Shown: piece after piece, positions 1 to 5,255 of the stretch
How positions within the stretch are numbered: position 1 is the stretch's first letter
Layout of the letters: every line of letters starts with the position of its first letter
Source: Rhodospirillales bacterium
GTDB taxonomy: Bacteria > Pseudomonadota > Alphaproteobacteria > Reyranellales > Reyranellaceae
Direction of reading: 5' to 3'
NCBI GenBank assembly: GCA_013205335.1
Contig: JABMNB010000575.1
Location: forward strand, 1-5,280
DNA: 5,280 nt
Position numbers and translations under genes: made by a program
The notes under the pieces: generated by a model
Seen by the model: the letters and a program-made list of their open reading frames with translations, nothing else
Databases searched by the model: none
What the model was told of the DNA's origin: nothing

Positions 1-232
1 GCACATAGAGCAGGCCTGCGAAAAAGATGAAGGCACCCCCCAGGATATAATAGTGCCAAGCCTCCAGATAGAGACGGAACGTCACGACGACGAGCGGCAC
101 CGGAATGAATACGGCGGCGAACCGGATCCACGAGGCGCGGTTGTAGTTCCGCACCGCCTCCCTCGCCTGCTTCTGCCGTTCCCTCATCCTCCGTCGCAGA
201 GTGGCGAGATCGGGCTGAGGTTCAACGCTCAT
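1..232 (-). CDS. Small membrane protein of unknown function, N-terminal part (runs off the left edge)
   Basis: I do not recognise this gene. It starts at the ATG at 232-230 and stays open to the window edge, giving 77 visible residues; the C-terminus lies outside. Residues 9-33 are rich in Arg, Lys, Glu and Gln and look like a charged, possibly helical cytoplasmic segment. Two hydrophobic stretches follow, about 36-53 and 60-77, which look like transmembrane helices separated by a short loop with Arg53 and Glu57. A GGAG at 245-242 sits 9 nt before the start and is a plausible ribosome binding site. The start overlaps the end of the upstream monooxygenase remnant by 4 or 11 nt, depending on the frame used there. 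This suggests the gene was once translationally coupled to that gene. Third-base GC bias and the TM pattern support real coding. Confidence 0.7.
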   Translation of the reverse strand, partial: MSVEPQPDLATLRRRMRERQKQAREAVRNYNRASWIRFAAVFIPVPLVVVTFRLYLEAWHYYILGGAFIFFAGLLYV

Positions 233-615
233 GCGGCCGTGCTCCGGCCCGTGCCATCTCGCGGGCAACGAGCCGCGCCGCCGGTCCACTGCGCGCCGCC
301 GAATCCGGTTTCAACAGATTGCCGATTTCGAAGCGCAGGAGCTGCACCTCGGGATGGAGCACCGCCGCCCGCCAGCAACGCGGCGCGTGTGCGGGGCATC
401 GAGCTCTCGAGCGCCAGCTCTCCGCCCTTGAGCAGGATGTGCACCTGCATATCCTGCGGCACGCCCTTGCGCGGACGCGGTTCACCTGGCAGCTCGTCCT
501 TGTCGAAAACGTCTTCCGTTTCGAAGAACGATGCGAGAGTCGCCGCAGCCGCGATGCCTGCAATGCCGGCTCCGGCGATGACGGCGCGTGCGCCCAACCT
601 ACCCGCGGTTATCAT
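222..615 (-). pseudogene. Remnant of an FAD-dependent monooxygenase-like gene (internal deletion plus frameshift)
   Basis: From the ATG at 615-613 the N-terminus reads as the FAD-binding Rossmann start of the 2-polyprenyl-6-methoxyphenol-hydroxylase-like family. It has GAGIAG (residues 15-20), an acidic VFDKDELP strand end (36-43) and the family's RKGVPQ...H segment (49-59). After about residue 75 this frame becomes a Gly/Ala/Arg/Ser-rich tail with poor GC at third positions. The next frame (stop at 224-222) instead reads VLHPEVQLLRFEIGNLLKP, which resembles the usual C-terminal end of these enzymes and has strong third-position GC. Intact members are several hundred residues long; here head and tail lie within 394 nt. 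I infer that the middle of the gene was lost, with a frame change near 370-383. As it stands the gene gives a 128-residue product lacking most of the fold. A naturally short ORF is the alternative. Confidence 0.6.
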
Positions 616-636
616 GCGGCAACACTAGACGGTAAC

Positions 637-642
637 GGGAGG
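637..642 (+). promoter_or_regulatory. Ribosome binding site fixing the start of the Bug-family gene
   Basis: GGGAGG lies 9 nt before the ATG at 652. It decides against an upstream in-frame ATG at 319. The residues between the two are read antisense through the monooxygenase remnant and do not look like protein, whereas translation from 652 begins at once with a signal peptide. Confidence 0.7.
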
Positions 643-651
643 TTTCACGAA

Positions 652-1632
652 ATGAAGTCATTCACGCGACGGACGACAATAGCGGCCCTGCTGGCGGCCG
701 TGCCGGCCGGCCGCACCTTCGCGCAGGCCGCGGGGTATCCCGACAAGCCGATACGACTCGTGGTGCCCTTCGCGCCCGGCGGCAATGCAGATATCACGGG
801 ACGACTCTTCGCCGAGGCGCTGGGCAAGCGACTGGGGCAACAGGTGATCGTCGAGAACCGGGGCGGCGCCGGCGGCGCGATCGGCGCCGAGGCGGTCGCA
901 AAATCGGCGCCCGACGGCTATTCGCTGGTCCTGGGCTCGACCGGCACGTTCCTCGTGAGCCCGCGCATGACGGGCGGCAAGCCACCCTACACGTTGTCGA
1001 GCTTCGCGCCGGTGGCCCTGCTCAGCACGTCGCCGATGGACATCGTGGTCAACGCCAACAACCCGATCCGCGACTGGCCTTCCATGCTCGCCTACGTGCG
1101 CGCCAACCCGGGCAAGCTCACGATCGGTCACCCCGGCAATGGCAGCACCAACCATCTCGCGCTGCTGCAACTTCAGAAAGCGCTCGATGTGCGCTTCAAC
1201 ATCATTCCCTACAAGAGCAACGGCCTGGCGCTGAACGATCTCCTGGCCGGCCAGATCGACGCCGTGATCGATCAGGTTCCGGCTTCGATCGGACATGTTC
1301 GCGGCGGGCGCCTGCGCGTCGTCGTCGTGACGACCGCCCGCCGCGCCGGCCAGCTTCCCGATACGCCGACCCTGCAGGAGATGGGCGTCAAGGATTTCGC
1401 CAGCACCACGCCGATCGTCCTCATGGCGCCGGCCGGCACGCCGGCCGACATCGTGAAGAAGCTGAACGACGCCGTGGCCGGCGCGCTCGCCGATCCCGCC
1501 GTGAAGGAGAAACTGAACGATCTCGGCGCCGAAACAGAGTCGCTCTCGCCCCAGCAGGTCACTGCCTTCCTGCAGAAGGAAGATACCGGCATCGAGGAGC
1601 TGGCGAAGAGCGGCCTGCTCAAGCCGGAGTAG
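652..1632 (+). CDS. Tripartite tricarboxylate transporter substrate-binding protein (Bug/TctC family)
   Basis: Periplasmic binding protein of 326 residues, the normal family length. Family members bind carboxylates and related small acids and hand them to TctA/TctB-type permeases, though many are orphans. A signal peptide covers residues 1 to about 24 (arginine-rich start, hydrophobic core, TFA-QA cleavage). RR at 6-7 is present, but the residues after it fit the Tat consensus poorly, so Sec export is likelier. The mature protein opens with YPDKPIRLVVPFAPGG, and its P-F-x-PGG-x-x-D loop (39-47) is the hallmark ligand loop of Bug proteins. It is followed by VENRGGAGGAIGAEAVAKS (67-85) and PDGYSLVLG (87-95), also typical. 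No TctA or TctB gene is in the window. The substrate cannot be told from sequence. The gene starts 36 bp from the divergent monooxygenase remnant and ends 12 bp from the convergent MFS gene. Confidence 0.93.
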   Translation: MKSFTRRTTIAALLAAVPAGRTFAQAAGYPDKPIRLVVPFAPGGNADITGRLFAEALGKRLGQQVIVENRGGAGGAIGAEAVAKSAPDGYSLVLGSTGTFLVSPRMTGGKPPYTLSSFAPVALLSTSPMDIVVNANNPIRDWPSMLAYVRANPGKLTIGHPGNGSTNHLALLQLQKALDVRFNIIPYKSNGLALNDLLAGQIDAVIDQVPASIGHVRGGRLRVVVVTTARRAGQLPDTPTLQEMGVKDFASTTPIVLMAPAGTPADIVKKLNDAVAGALADPAVKEKLNDLGAETESLSPQQVTAFLQKEDTGIEELAKSGLLKPE

Positions 1633-1644
1633 CGCCCGGTCCGG

Positions 1645-2883
1645 TCACTCCCGTCGCAGCCACGCCACCCGCATCGGCCGCAGGACGGCGATGGCCAGCA
1701 CGGCCGCCACGGCGTTGGCGGCGACGGCGATCGCAAAGACCATCTGCCAGTCGCCCGTCGCGCGCACCAGCGTGTCCGACAGCGGCACCAGTATTGCGGC
1801 GAAGCCCTTTGCCGTGTGCAGCATGCCGGCATTGGTCGTGGCGTATCCCGACCCGAAATAGTCAGTGCAGGTCGCGGGAAAGAGACTGGCGACCTCGCCC
1901 CAGGCGAAGAAGACCAGGCTGGCCAGCAGCACGAACATGACCGGGTCGTGTCCCCACCGGGCGAAGGCCAGGATGCTCACCGCGCCCATCGTGAACGCAA
2001 AGAACATGGTGTACTCACGACCGATATAGTCCGACAGCCAGCCGCAAAGTGGCCGTGCGATGCCGTTGGTGACGCGATCGAGGGCCAGCGCGAAGGTGAG
2101 CGCCGGCAATGTCAGGCCCACCACGCTGACCGGCACGTCGGCCACCTGGAAGCTACGGGCGATGCCGGCAAGATTGGCGGTGAAGATCAGTCCGACGGAC
2201 GTGACGAGCAGCGACATCACGAACAGCACCCAGAAAAGCGGCGAGCGCAGCACCTCGCGCGGCGTGTGATCGTGCTGCGCGTGCGGCAGCCGCTCGTGCA
2301 TTGCCGCCAGCGTGCTGGCTTCGGGCTTGCGCAGCGCCAGCGCCGCGATGCAGACCAATATGCCCTGCCCGAGGCCGAACCAGAGGAAAGCCGCCTCGTA
2401 GCCGTATTGTTCGATCGTATGATGCATCGGGATGATGGTGAGCGCCGACCCGATGCCGTAACCCGCCACCGTCAGTCCGGTGGCGAGGCCGCGCCGGTCG
2501 GGAAACCATTTCGGCGCATTGCCCAGGCACGTGCCGTAGACGCAGCCCGCGCCGATCCCGCCGAGCGCCGCGCCGAGATAGAGCAGCGGCAGCGAATCGG
2601 CCACCGAATTCAGGCTCCAGGCAATGGCGACCAGCACGCCGCCCACGAGCGCGACCGGCCGGGGGCCGAACCTGTCGACGAACCAACCCTCGAACGGCAC
2701 CAACCAGGTTTCACTCAGGATGAAGACCGTGAAGGAGACCTGGATGGCCGCCCGTCCCCACTCGTATTTCGTGTTGATGGGGTGCACGAACAGGGTCCAG
2801 CCATGCTGAAGGCTGGAAATCATCACCATGCAGGCGATGCCGGCCAGAAGCTGCGCCCAGCGATTGGTATGAGGAGCCGTCAT
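1645..2883 (-). CDS. MFS transporter of the oxalate/formate antiporter (OxlT-like) family
   Basis: Inner-membrane permease of 412 residues with the hydrophobicity of a 12-helix MFS protein. The N-terminal half has the OxlT-subfamily pattern HGWTLFVHPI (27-36) followed by WGRAAIQVSFTVFILSETWLVP. The MFS loop 2-3 signature GWFVDRFGPR (66-75) and its second-half counterpart GWLSDYIGRE (281-290) are intact. Arg270 in helix 8 and Lys359 in TAKGFAA of helix 11 fall close to the two basic residues (R272, K355) that bind oxalate in the Oxalobacter OxlT. An organic-anion substrate is therefore plausible, but its identity is inference. I prefer the ATG at 2883 over an in-frame GTG at 2952. The extra 22 residues are not family-like, and the best promoter candidate (2944-2916) lies downstream of that GTG. 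No strong Shine-Dalgarno is seen at either start. The gene converges on the Bug-family gene. Confidence 0.88.
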   Translation of the reverse strand: MTAPHTNRWAQLLAGIACMVMISSLQHGWTLFVHPINTKYEWGRAAIQVSFTVFILSETWLVPFEGWFVDRFGPRPVALVGGVLVAIAWSLNSVADSLPLLYLGAALGGIGAGCVYGTCLGNAPKWFPDRRGLATGLTVAGYGIGSALTIIPMHHTIEQYGYEAAFLWFGLGQGILVCIAALALRKPEASTLAAMHERLPHAQHDHTPREVLRSPLFWVLFVMSLLVTSVGLIFTANLAGIARSFQVADVPVSVVGLTLPALTFALALDRVTNGIARPLCGWLSDYIGREYTMFFAFTMGAVSILAFARWGHDPVMFVLLASLVFFAWGEVASLFPATCTDYFGSGYATTNAGMLHTAKGFAAILVPLSDTLVRATGDWQMVFAIAVAANAVAAVLAIAVLRPMRVAWLRRE

Positions 2884-2915
2884 GTTTGCCGATGCACCGA
2901 TCGATTGCCGCGGAT

Positions 2916-2944
2916 TTGATAGTGAATGGAGACTGGCGTGGCCA
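2916..2944 (-). promoter_or_regulatory. Candidate sigma-70-type promoter for the MFS gene
   Basis: On the minus strand, TGGCCA (2944-2939, 4 of 6 to TTGACA) and TATCAA (2921-2916, 4 of 6 to TATAAT) are separated by exactly 17 bp. Transcription would begin near 2909, leaving a leader of about 26 nt before the ATG at 2883. The -35 element lies inside the palindrome at 2932-2946. Matches are modest, so this is a candidate only. Confidence 0.4.
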
Positions 2945-2955
2945 GTTTTCACTGG
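2932..2955. promoter_or_regulatory. Operator-like palindrome with a third half-site
   Basis: ACTGGC-gtg-GCCAGT (2932-2946) is a perfect inverted repeat with 6-bp arms and a 3-bp centre. A further ACTGG follows at 2951-2955, so CCAGT-tttc-ACTGG forms a second, overlapping palindrome, and the two ACTGG copies lie 19 bp apart. The array sits in the spacer between the divergent MFS and avidin genes and covers the candidate -35 box of the MFS promoter, as expected for a repressor site. No regulator gene is visible in the window. Confidence 0.4.
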
Positions 2956-3010
2956 AAAGACAGGGCGACTTGGAATGCATTAGCCTGCAACAGGCATCCT
3001 CGGACCGTAA

Positions 3011-3427
3011 ATGAGCCGTCTTCTCGCGTCGATCCTCGGACTTTCCCTGGGAGCCGCCTTTTCCATCGCCGCACCACAGGTCTCCGCTCAGCCGGCCTCC
3101 CCCTCCGGAGGCACCTGGGCGAGCGATCACGGCTCGGTACCGGTCATCCGCTCGGTCGGGGCCGACGGAAGCCTCACCGGCACTTACACCAACAATGCCC
3201 CCGGCTATCGCTGCGCGGGTACCGCCTTCCCCCTCGCCGGGTGGACGGACGGGCCGCGAATTTCCCATGCGGTCCGGTGGAAGAACGCCTCGCTCGTCTG
3301 CACGTCGATCACCGCGTGGACCGGCTACATCCACGACGGTCGCCTCGGCGTCGAATGGGTCCTGACCTACGAGGAGGACGGCGGCTCCAATATCCGAATC
3401 GGCTCTGACTCCTACAGGCGCCAGTAG
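3011..3427 (+). CDS. Secreted avidin-family biotin-binding protein, short dimeric (rhizavidin-like) type
   Basis: 138 residues: a signal peptide to about residue 26 (VSA-QP), then one avidin beta-barrel of about 110 residues. Marks in order: GTW (34-36), GS (41-42), GADGSLTGTY (50-59), GTAFPLAG (70-77), VRWKN (88-92), ITAWTGY (100-106), VEWVLTYE (114-121), GSDSY (131-135). By comparison with remembered streptavidin, biotin contacts are kept at Ser42 (S27), Tyr59 (Y43), Trp90 (W79), Ser99 (S88), Thr101 (T90), Trp103 (W92), Trp116 (W108), Leu118 (L110) and Asp133 (D128). Asn61 replaces S45, as in rhizavidin. Cys68 and Cys97 match the disulfide pair of rhizavidin. The neighbour-subunit tryptophan (W120) is absent (Gly125), as in dimeric avidins. 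Unusually, Ser38 stands where N23 is. The ribosome site is weak (GGA at 3002-3004). The gene lies upstream of msrBA; co-transcription is unproven. Confidence 0.88.
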   Translation: MSRLLASILGLSLGAAFSIAAPQVSAQPASPSGGTWASDHGSVPVIRSVGADGSLTGTYTNNAPGYRCAGTAFPLAGWTDGPRISHAVRWKNASLVCTSITAWTGYIHDGRLGVEWVLTYEEDGGSNIRIGSDSYRRQ

Positions 3428-3466
3428 CGCTCCCGGCGAGTAACGGCGACCTCTCGATATAGTCAG

Positions 3467-3497
3467 TTGGGCACGGCGACGGTTGGCCCCACATAAA
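3467..3497 (+). promoter_or_regulatory. Weak candidate promoter in the avidin-msrB spacer
   Basis: TTGGGC (3467-3472) and CATAAA (3492-3497, 4 of 6 to TATAAT) are separated by 19 bp, 37 nt before the msrB start. Spacing and -35 match are poor. It is listed because the 107-nt gap after the avidin gene has no convincing terminator hairpin, which leaves open whether msrBA has its own promoter or is read from upstream. Confidence 0.2.
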
Positions 3498-3520
3498 GGT
3501 CTATCCCTCATCGTGATTTC

Positions 3521-3528
3521 AGAGGAGG
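3521..3528 (+). promoter_or_regulatory. Strong ribosome binding site selecting the GTG start of msrB
   Basis: AGAGGAGG lies 6 nt before the GTG at 3535. It is the strongest Shine-Dalgarno in the window. It decides for the GTG start, which in turn gives a complete twin-arginine signal peptide. Confidence 0.8.
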
Positions 3529-3534
3529 CAAACC

Positions 3535-4047
3535 GTGTCGAATCCCATCCTGTCGAACAGAAGGCACGTCCTGATGCTGGGCGCCGGTGTCGGTGCAGTG
3601 GCGCTGATCGGCGCCCTGTCCTACCGCGCGCAGCCTGCTGCCGCCGGAGGGGCATTCAAGGTGACGCGCACGGATGCCGAATGGAAACAGCTCCTGACGC
3701 CGGCCCAATACACCGTCCTGCGGCGCTCGGGCACCGAGCGGCCCTATTCGAGCTCGCTCAACGATGAACACCGCAAGGGTACCTTCGCCTGTGCCGGGTG
3801 TCAGCTTGCCCTGTTCTCGTCGGCGACCAAGTTCGACAGCCGCACCGGCTGGCCGAGCTTCTGGGCGCCTCTCGACAATGCGGTCGGGACCGAGACCGAC
3901 ACGACGCTCTTCATGAAGCGAACCTCGGTCCACTGCGCCCAGTGCGGCGGCCATCTCGGCCATGTCTTCGACGACGGGCCGAAGCCGACCGGCCTGCGCT
4001 ACTGCATGAACGGCGTGGCGATGACATTCACGGTCGGATCGGCCTGA
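3535..4047 (+). CDS. msrB: Exported peptide-methionine (R)-S-oxide reductase MsrB
   Basis: Reduces the R form of methionine sulfoxide in damaged proteins. 170 residues: an N-terminal export signal, then one complete MsrB domain from about 43. The signal has twin arginines (R9-R10 in NRRHVL), a hydrophobic core to about 28 and an Ala-rich end at 35-37, so Tat export to the periplasm is likely. Zinc ligands are Cys86 and Cys89 (CAGC) and Cys134 and Cys137 (CAQC). GWPSFW is at 105-110, HLGHVFDDGP at 140-149, and the catalytic cysteine is Cys157 in LRYCMN. The resolving cysteine that many MsrBs have just before GWPSF is Thr104 here, and no other free cysteine exists, so this is a one-cysteine type needing an outside reductant. 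It starts at GTG with a strong ribosome site and is followed 51 nt later by msrA, probably in one transcript. Confidence 0.95.
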   Translation: MSNPILSNRRHVLMLGAGVGAVALIGALSYRAQPAAAGGAFKVTRTDAEWKQLLTPAQYTVLRRSGTERPYSSSLNDEHRKGTFACAGCQLALFSSATKFDSRTGWPSFWAPLDNAVGTETDTTLFMKRTSVHCAQCGGHLGHVFDDGPKPTGLRYCMNGVAMTFTVGSA

Positions 4048-4084
4048 GGGCTGCGGACCGAAGAAGCAGCGACAAGACCCAACA

Positions 4085-4090
4085 AGAGGA
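4085..4090 (+). promoter_or_regulatory. Ribosome binding site of msrA
   Basis: AGAGGA ends 8 nt before the ATG at 4099. A nearer ATG at 4091 has no spacing from the site and stops after three codons, its TGA overlapping the true start. Confidence 0.65.
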
Positions 4091-4098
4091 ATGGATCG

Positions 4099-4836
4099 AT
4101 GACCGAGTTCCGCGTTGATCGAAGCAGGCGGTTTGCCCTGCGTCTTTCGGGGCTAGCCCTGCTGGGCGCGGCCGTCCTCGCGTCTGCACCGTCACGAGCG
4201 CAGGAAGCGATGGTCGTGGTGCCCCCGCCCGCGCTGGACGAGCGCAGGCCCGATGCCACCTCCGAGATCGCCGTGCTGGCCGGCGGTTGCTTCTGGGGCG
4301 TGCAGGCGGTGTATCAACACGTGAGGGGCGTGAGCCGTGCAGTCTCCGGCTATGCCGGCGGCGCCAAGGATACCGCCGTCTACGGGAAGGTGACCTCCGG
4401 CCGGACCGGCCATGCCGAGAGCGTCGAGGTGACGTTCGATCCGCGCGTCGTCAGCTACGGCCAGATCCTGCAGATATTCTTCTCCGTCGCGCACAATCCG
4501 ACGCAGCTCAACCGCCAAGGGCCAGACGTCGGCACGCACTATCGTTCGGCGCTGTTCATCGCCGATCCGATGCAGCGGAGGATCGCCGAGGCCTACATCG
4601 CGCAGCTCGATCAGGCGCGCGTGTTCCCGAAGAAGATCGTGACGCAGCTGAACGATGCCGCGCCCTTCTACTCGGCCGAGGCCTATCACCAGGATTATGC
4701 GACGCTTCATCCGACCAACCCCTACATCGCCCGCCACGATCTTCCGAAGATCACCGGCCTGAAGCGCATGTTCCCGGCATCATGGCGAAGCGAACCGGTC
4801 CTGGTTGGCGCCGCCGGCGGTAAGGTGAGCCAGTGA
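4099..4836 (+). CDS. msrA: Exported peptide-methionine (S)-S-oxide reductase MsrA
   Basis: Reduces the S form of methionine sulfoxide, complementing MsrB upstream. 245 residues, longer than minimal MsrA because of an N-terminal signal and a linker to about 55. The signal has SRRFAL (9-14), a twin-arginine-like motif, a hydrophobic stretch (16-30) and a likely cleavage after SRA (34), so export like MsrB is probable. The catalytic motif GGCFWG (62-67) has Cys64. SGYAGG is at 83-88. Glu107 in GHAESVEV, and Asp143 and Tyr148 in PDVGTHYRSALF, match the acid and tyrosine residues that assist catalysis in E. coli MsrA. Cys64 is the only cysteine in the whole protein, so there is no resolving cysteine and regeneration must come from another thiol. 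The AYHQDY region (about 193-198) is also typical. A strong terminator follows about 70 nt after the stop. Confidence 0.95.
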   Translation: MTEFRVDRSRRFALRLSGLALLGAAVLASAPSRAQEAMVVVPPPALDERRPDATSEIAVLAGGCFWGVQAVYQHVRGVSRAVSGYAGGAKDTAVYGKVTSGRTGHAESVEVTFDPRVVSYGQILQIFFSVAHNPTQLNRQGPDVGTHYRSALFIADPMQRRIAEAYIAQLDQARVFPKKIVTQLNDAAPFYSAEAYHQDYATLHPTNPYIARHDLPKITGLKRMFPASWRSEPVLVGAAGGKVSQ

Positions 4837-4876
4837 CGCGGGCTGTTCCGACGTCTGACGTTTTGGCGGCAAGTGT

Positions 4877-4901
4877 TGCCCGGGAAGCTTTGGGCCGGGC
4901 A
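4877..4901 (+). other. Hairpin upstream of the msrBA terminator
   Basis: TGCCCGG (4877-4883) and CCGGGCA (4895-4901) form a perfect 7-bp stem with an 11-nt loop. No T-run follows, so it is unlikely to terminate alone. It lies just before the main terminator and may shield the 3' end of the msrBA transcript. Confidence 0.4.
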
Positions 4902-4906
4902 TGAAG

Positions 4907-4950
4907 CCGTGCCACCGGTAATGCCTGCGATTACCGGCACGGATGTTTTT
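4907..4950 (+). terminator. Rho-independent terminator after msrA
   Basis: CCGTGCC (4907-4913) plus GGTAAT (4917-4922) pair with ATTACC (4930-4935) plus GGCACGG (4936-4942). This makes a 13-bp stem with a 3-nt bulge (4914-4916) and a 7-nt loop. TTTTT follows at 4946-4950. On the minus strand no T-run follows the stem, so it acts for msrBA and not for the opposing tRNA. Confidence 0.75.
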
Positions 4951-5179
4951 GCTAAAACCGACAAGCAGAACCTGCTTCTTGTGCTGGATGACCCATCTGG
5001 CGGGTTGTTCGGCATGCGCCGTGATGCATTGAAGCGTCAGCAGCAGCGTCAGGCAGCCAGTCGCCCTTCCGGATTTTCTCATCCCTTGCCCCGAAGAACG
5101 CCATGACCGTGGCCCACCACGAATTGGGGCTTGGAGCGTCAAATCACGAGGTACGGGATTTCTTGCGGGTGCAGGCGAA

Positions 5180-5255
5180 TGGCGTTCCCTACGGGATTCG
5201 AACCCGTGTCGCCGCCGTGAAAGGGCAGTGTCCTAGGCCTCTAGACGAAGGGAAC
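5180..5255 (-). tRNA. tRNA-Glu (anticodon TTC)
   Basis: The gene reads from 5255 down to 5180 and is 76 nt with an encoded CCA (5182-5180) after discriminator G (5183). The acceptor stem GTTCCCT pairs perfectly with AGGGAAC. The D-arm carries AGAGGCCTAGGAC. The anticodon loop is CTTTCAC with TTC at 5221-5219, closed by CTGCC/GGCGG with one G-T wobble. The T arm ACGGG-TTCGAAT-CCCGT is perfect. All arms look functional. The tRNA points toward msrA, and only 25 nt of upstream sequence are in the window, too little to call a promoter. Confidence 0.97.

Larger units (their letters stand above)
4837..5179. other. Noncoding stretch between msrA and tRNA-Glu
   Basis: This 343-nt stretch holds the two hairpins listed separately (4877-4901 and 4907-4950), a short repeat GCGTCAG at 5034-5040 and 5046-5052, and a small palindrome CGTGG-ccca-CCACG at 5108-5121. 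Open frames across it on both strands run through the terminator hairpin and do not resemble known proteins, so I see no gene here. The part from 4951 to 5179 shows nothing else that I can name. Confidence 0.6.

Noticed and set aside
319..651. Upstream extension of the Bug-family gene to an ATG at 319
   Set aside because: The extra 111 residues are antisense to the monooxygenase remnant and unlike any protein family. The ATG at 652 has a good ribosome site and begins a signal peptide.
1816..2919. Long plus-strand open frame of 367 residues opposite the MFS gene
   Set aside because: Its translation is dominated by Arg, His, Asp, Glu, Gly and Gln with no hydrophobic core or motif. The minus strand here encodes a clear MFS protein, so this is a composition shadow.
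2884..2952. GTG start at 2952 for the MFS gene
   Set aside because: It has no ribosome site and a non-family N-terminus. The best promoter candidate would lie inside that extension.
2711..3655. Minus-strand open frame of 314 residues across the avidin gene
   Set aside because: It is low-complexity Arg/Gly/Ala-rich translation, and the avidin reading on the plus strand explains the sequence.
4091..4102. Three-codon reading frame ending in an ATGA overlap with the msrA start
   Set aside because: The ribosome site abuts its ATG with no spacing. It is most simply part of the msrA leader.
4780..5082. Minus-strand frame with a signal-peptide-like start near 5082
   Set aside because: A hydrophobic stretch appears after the start, but the rest runs through the terminator hairpin and into antisense msrA without any recognisable domain.
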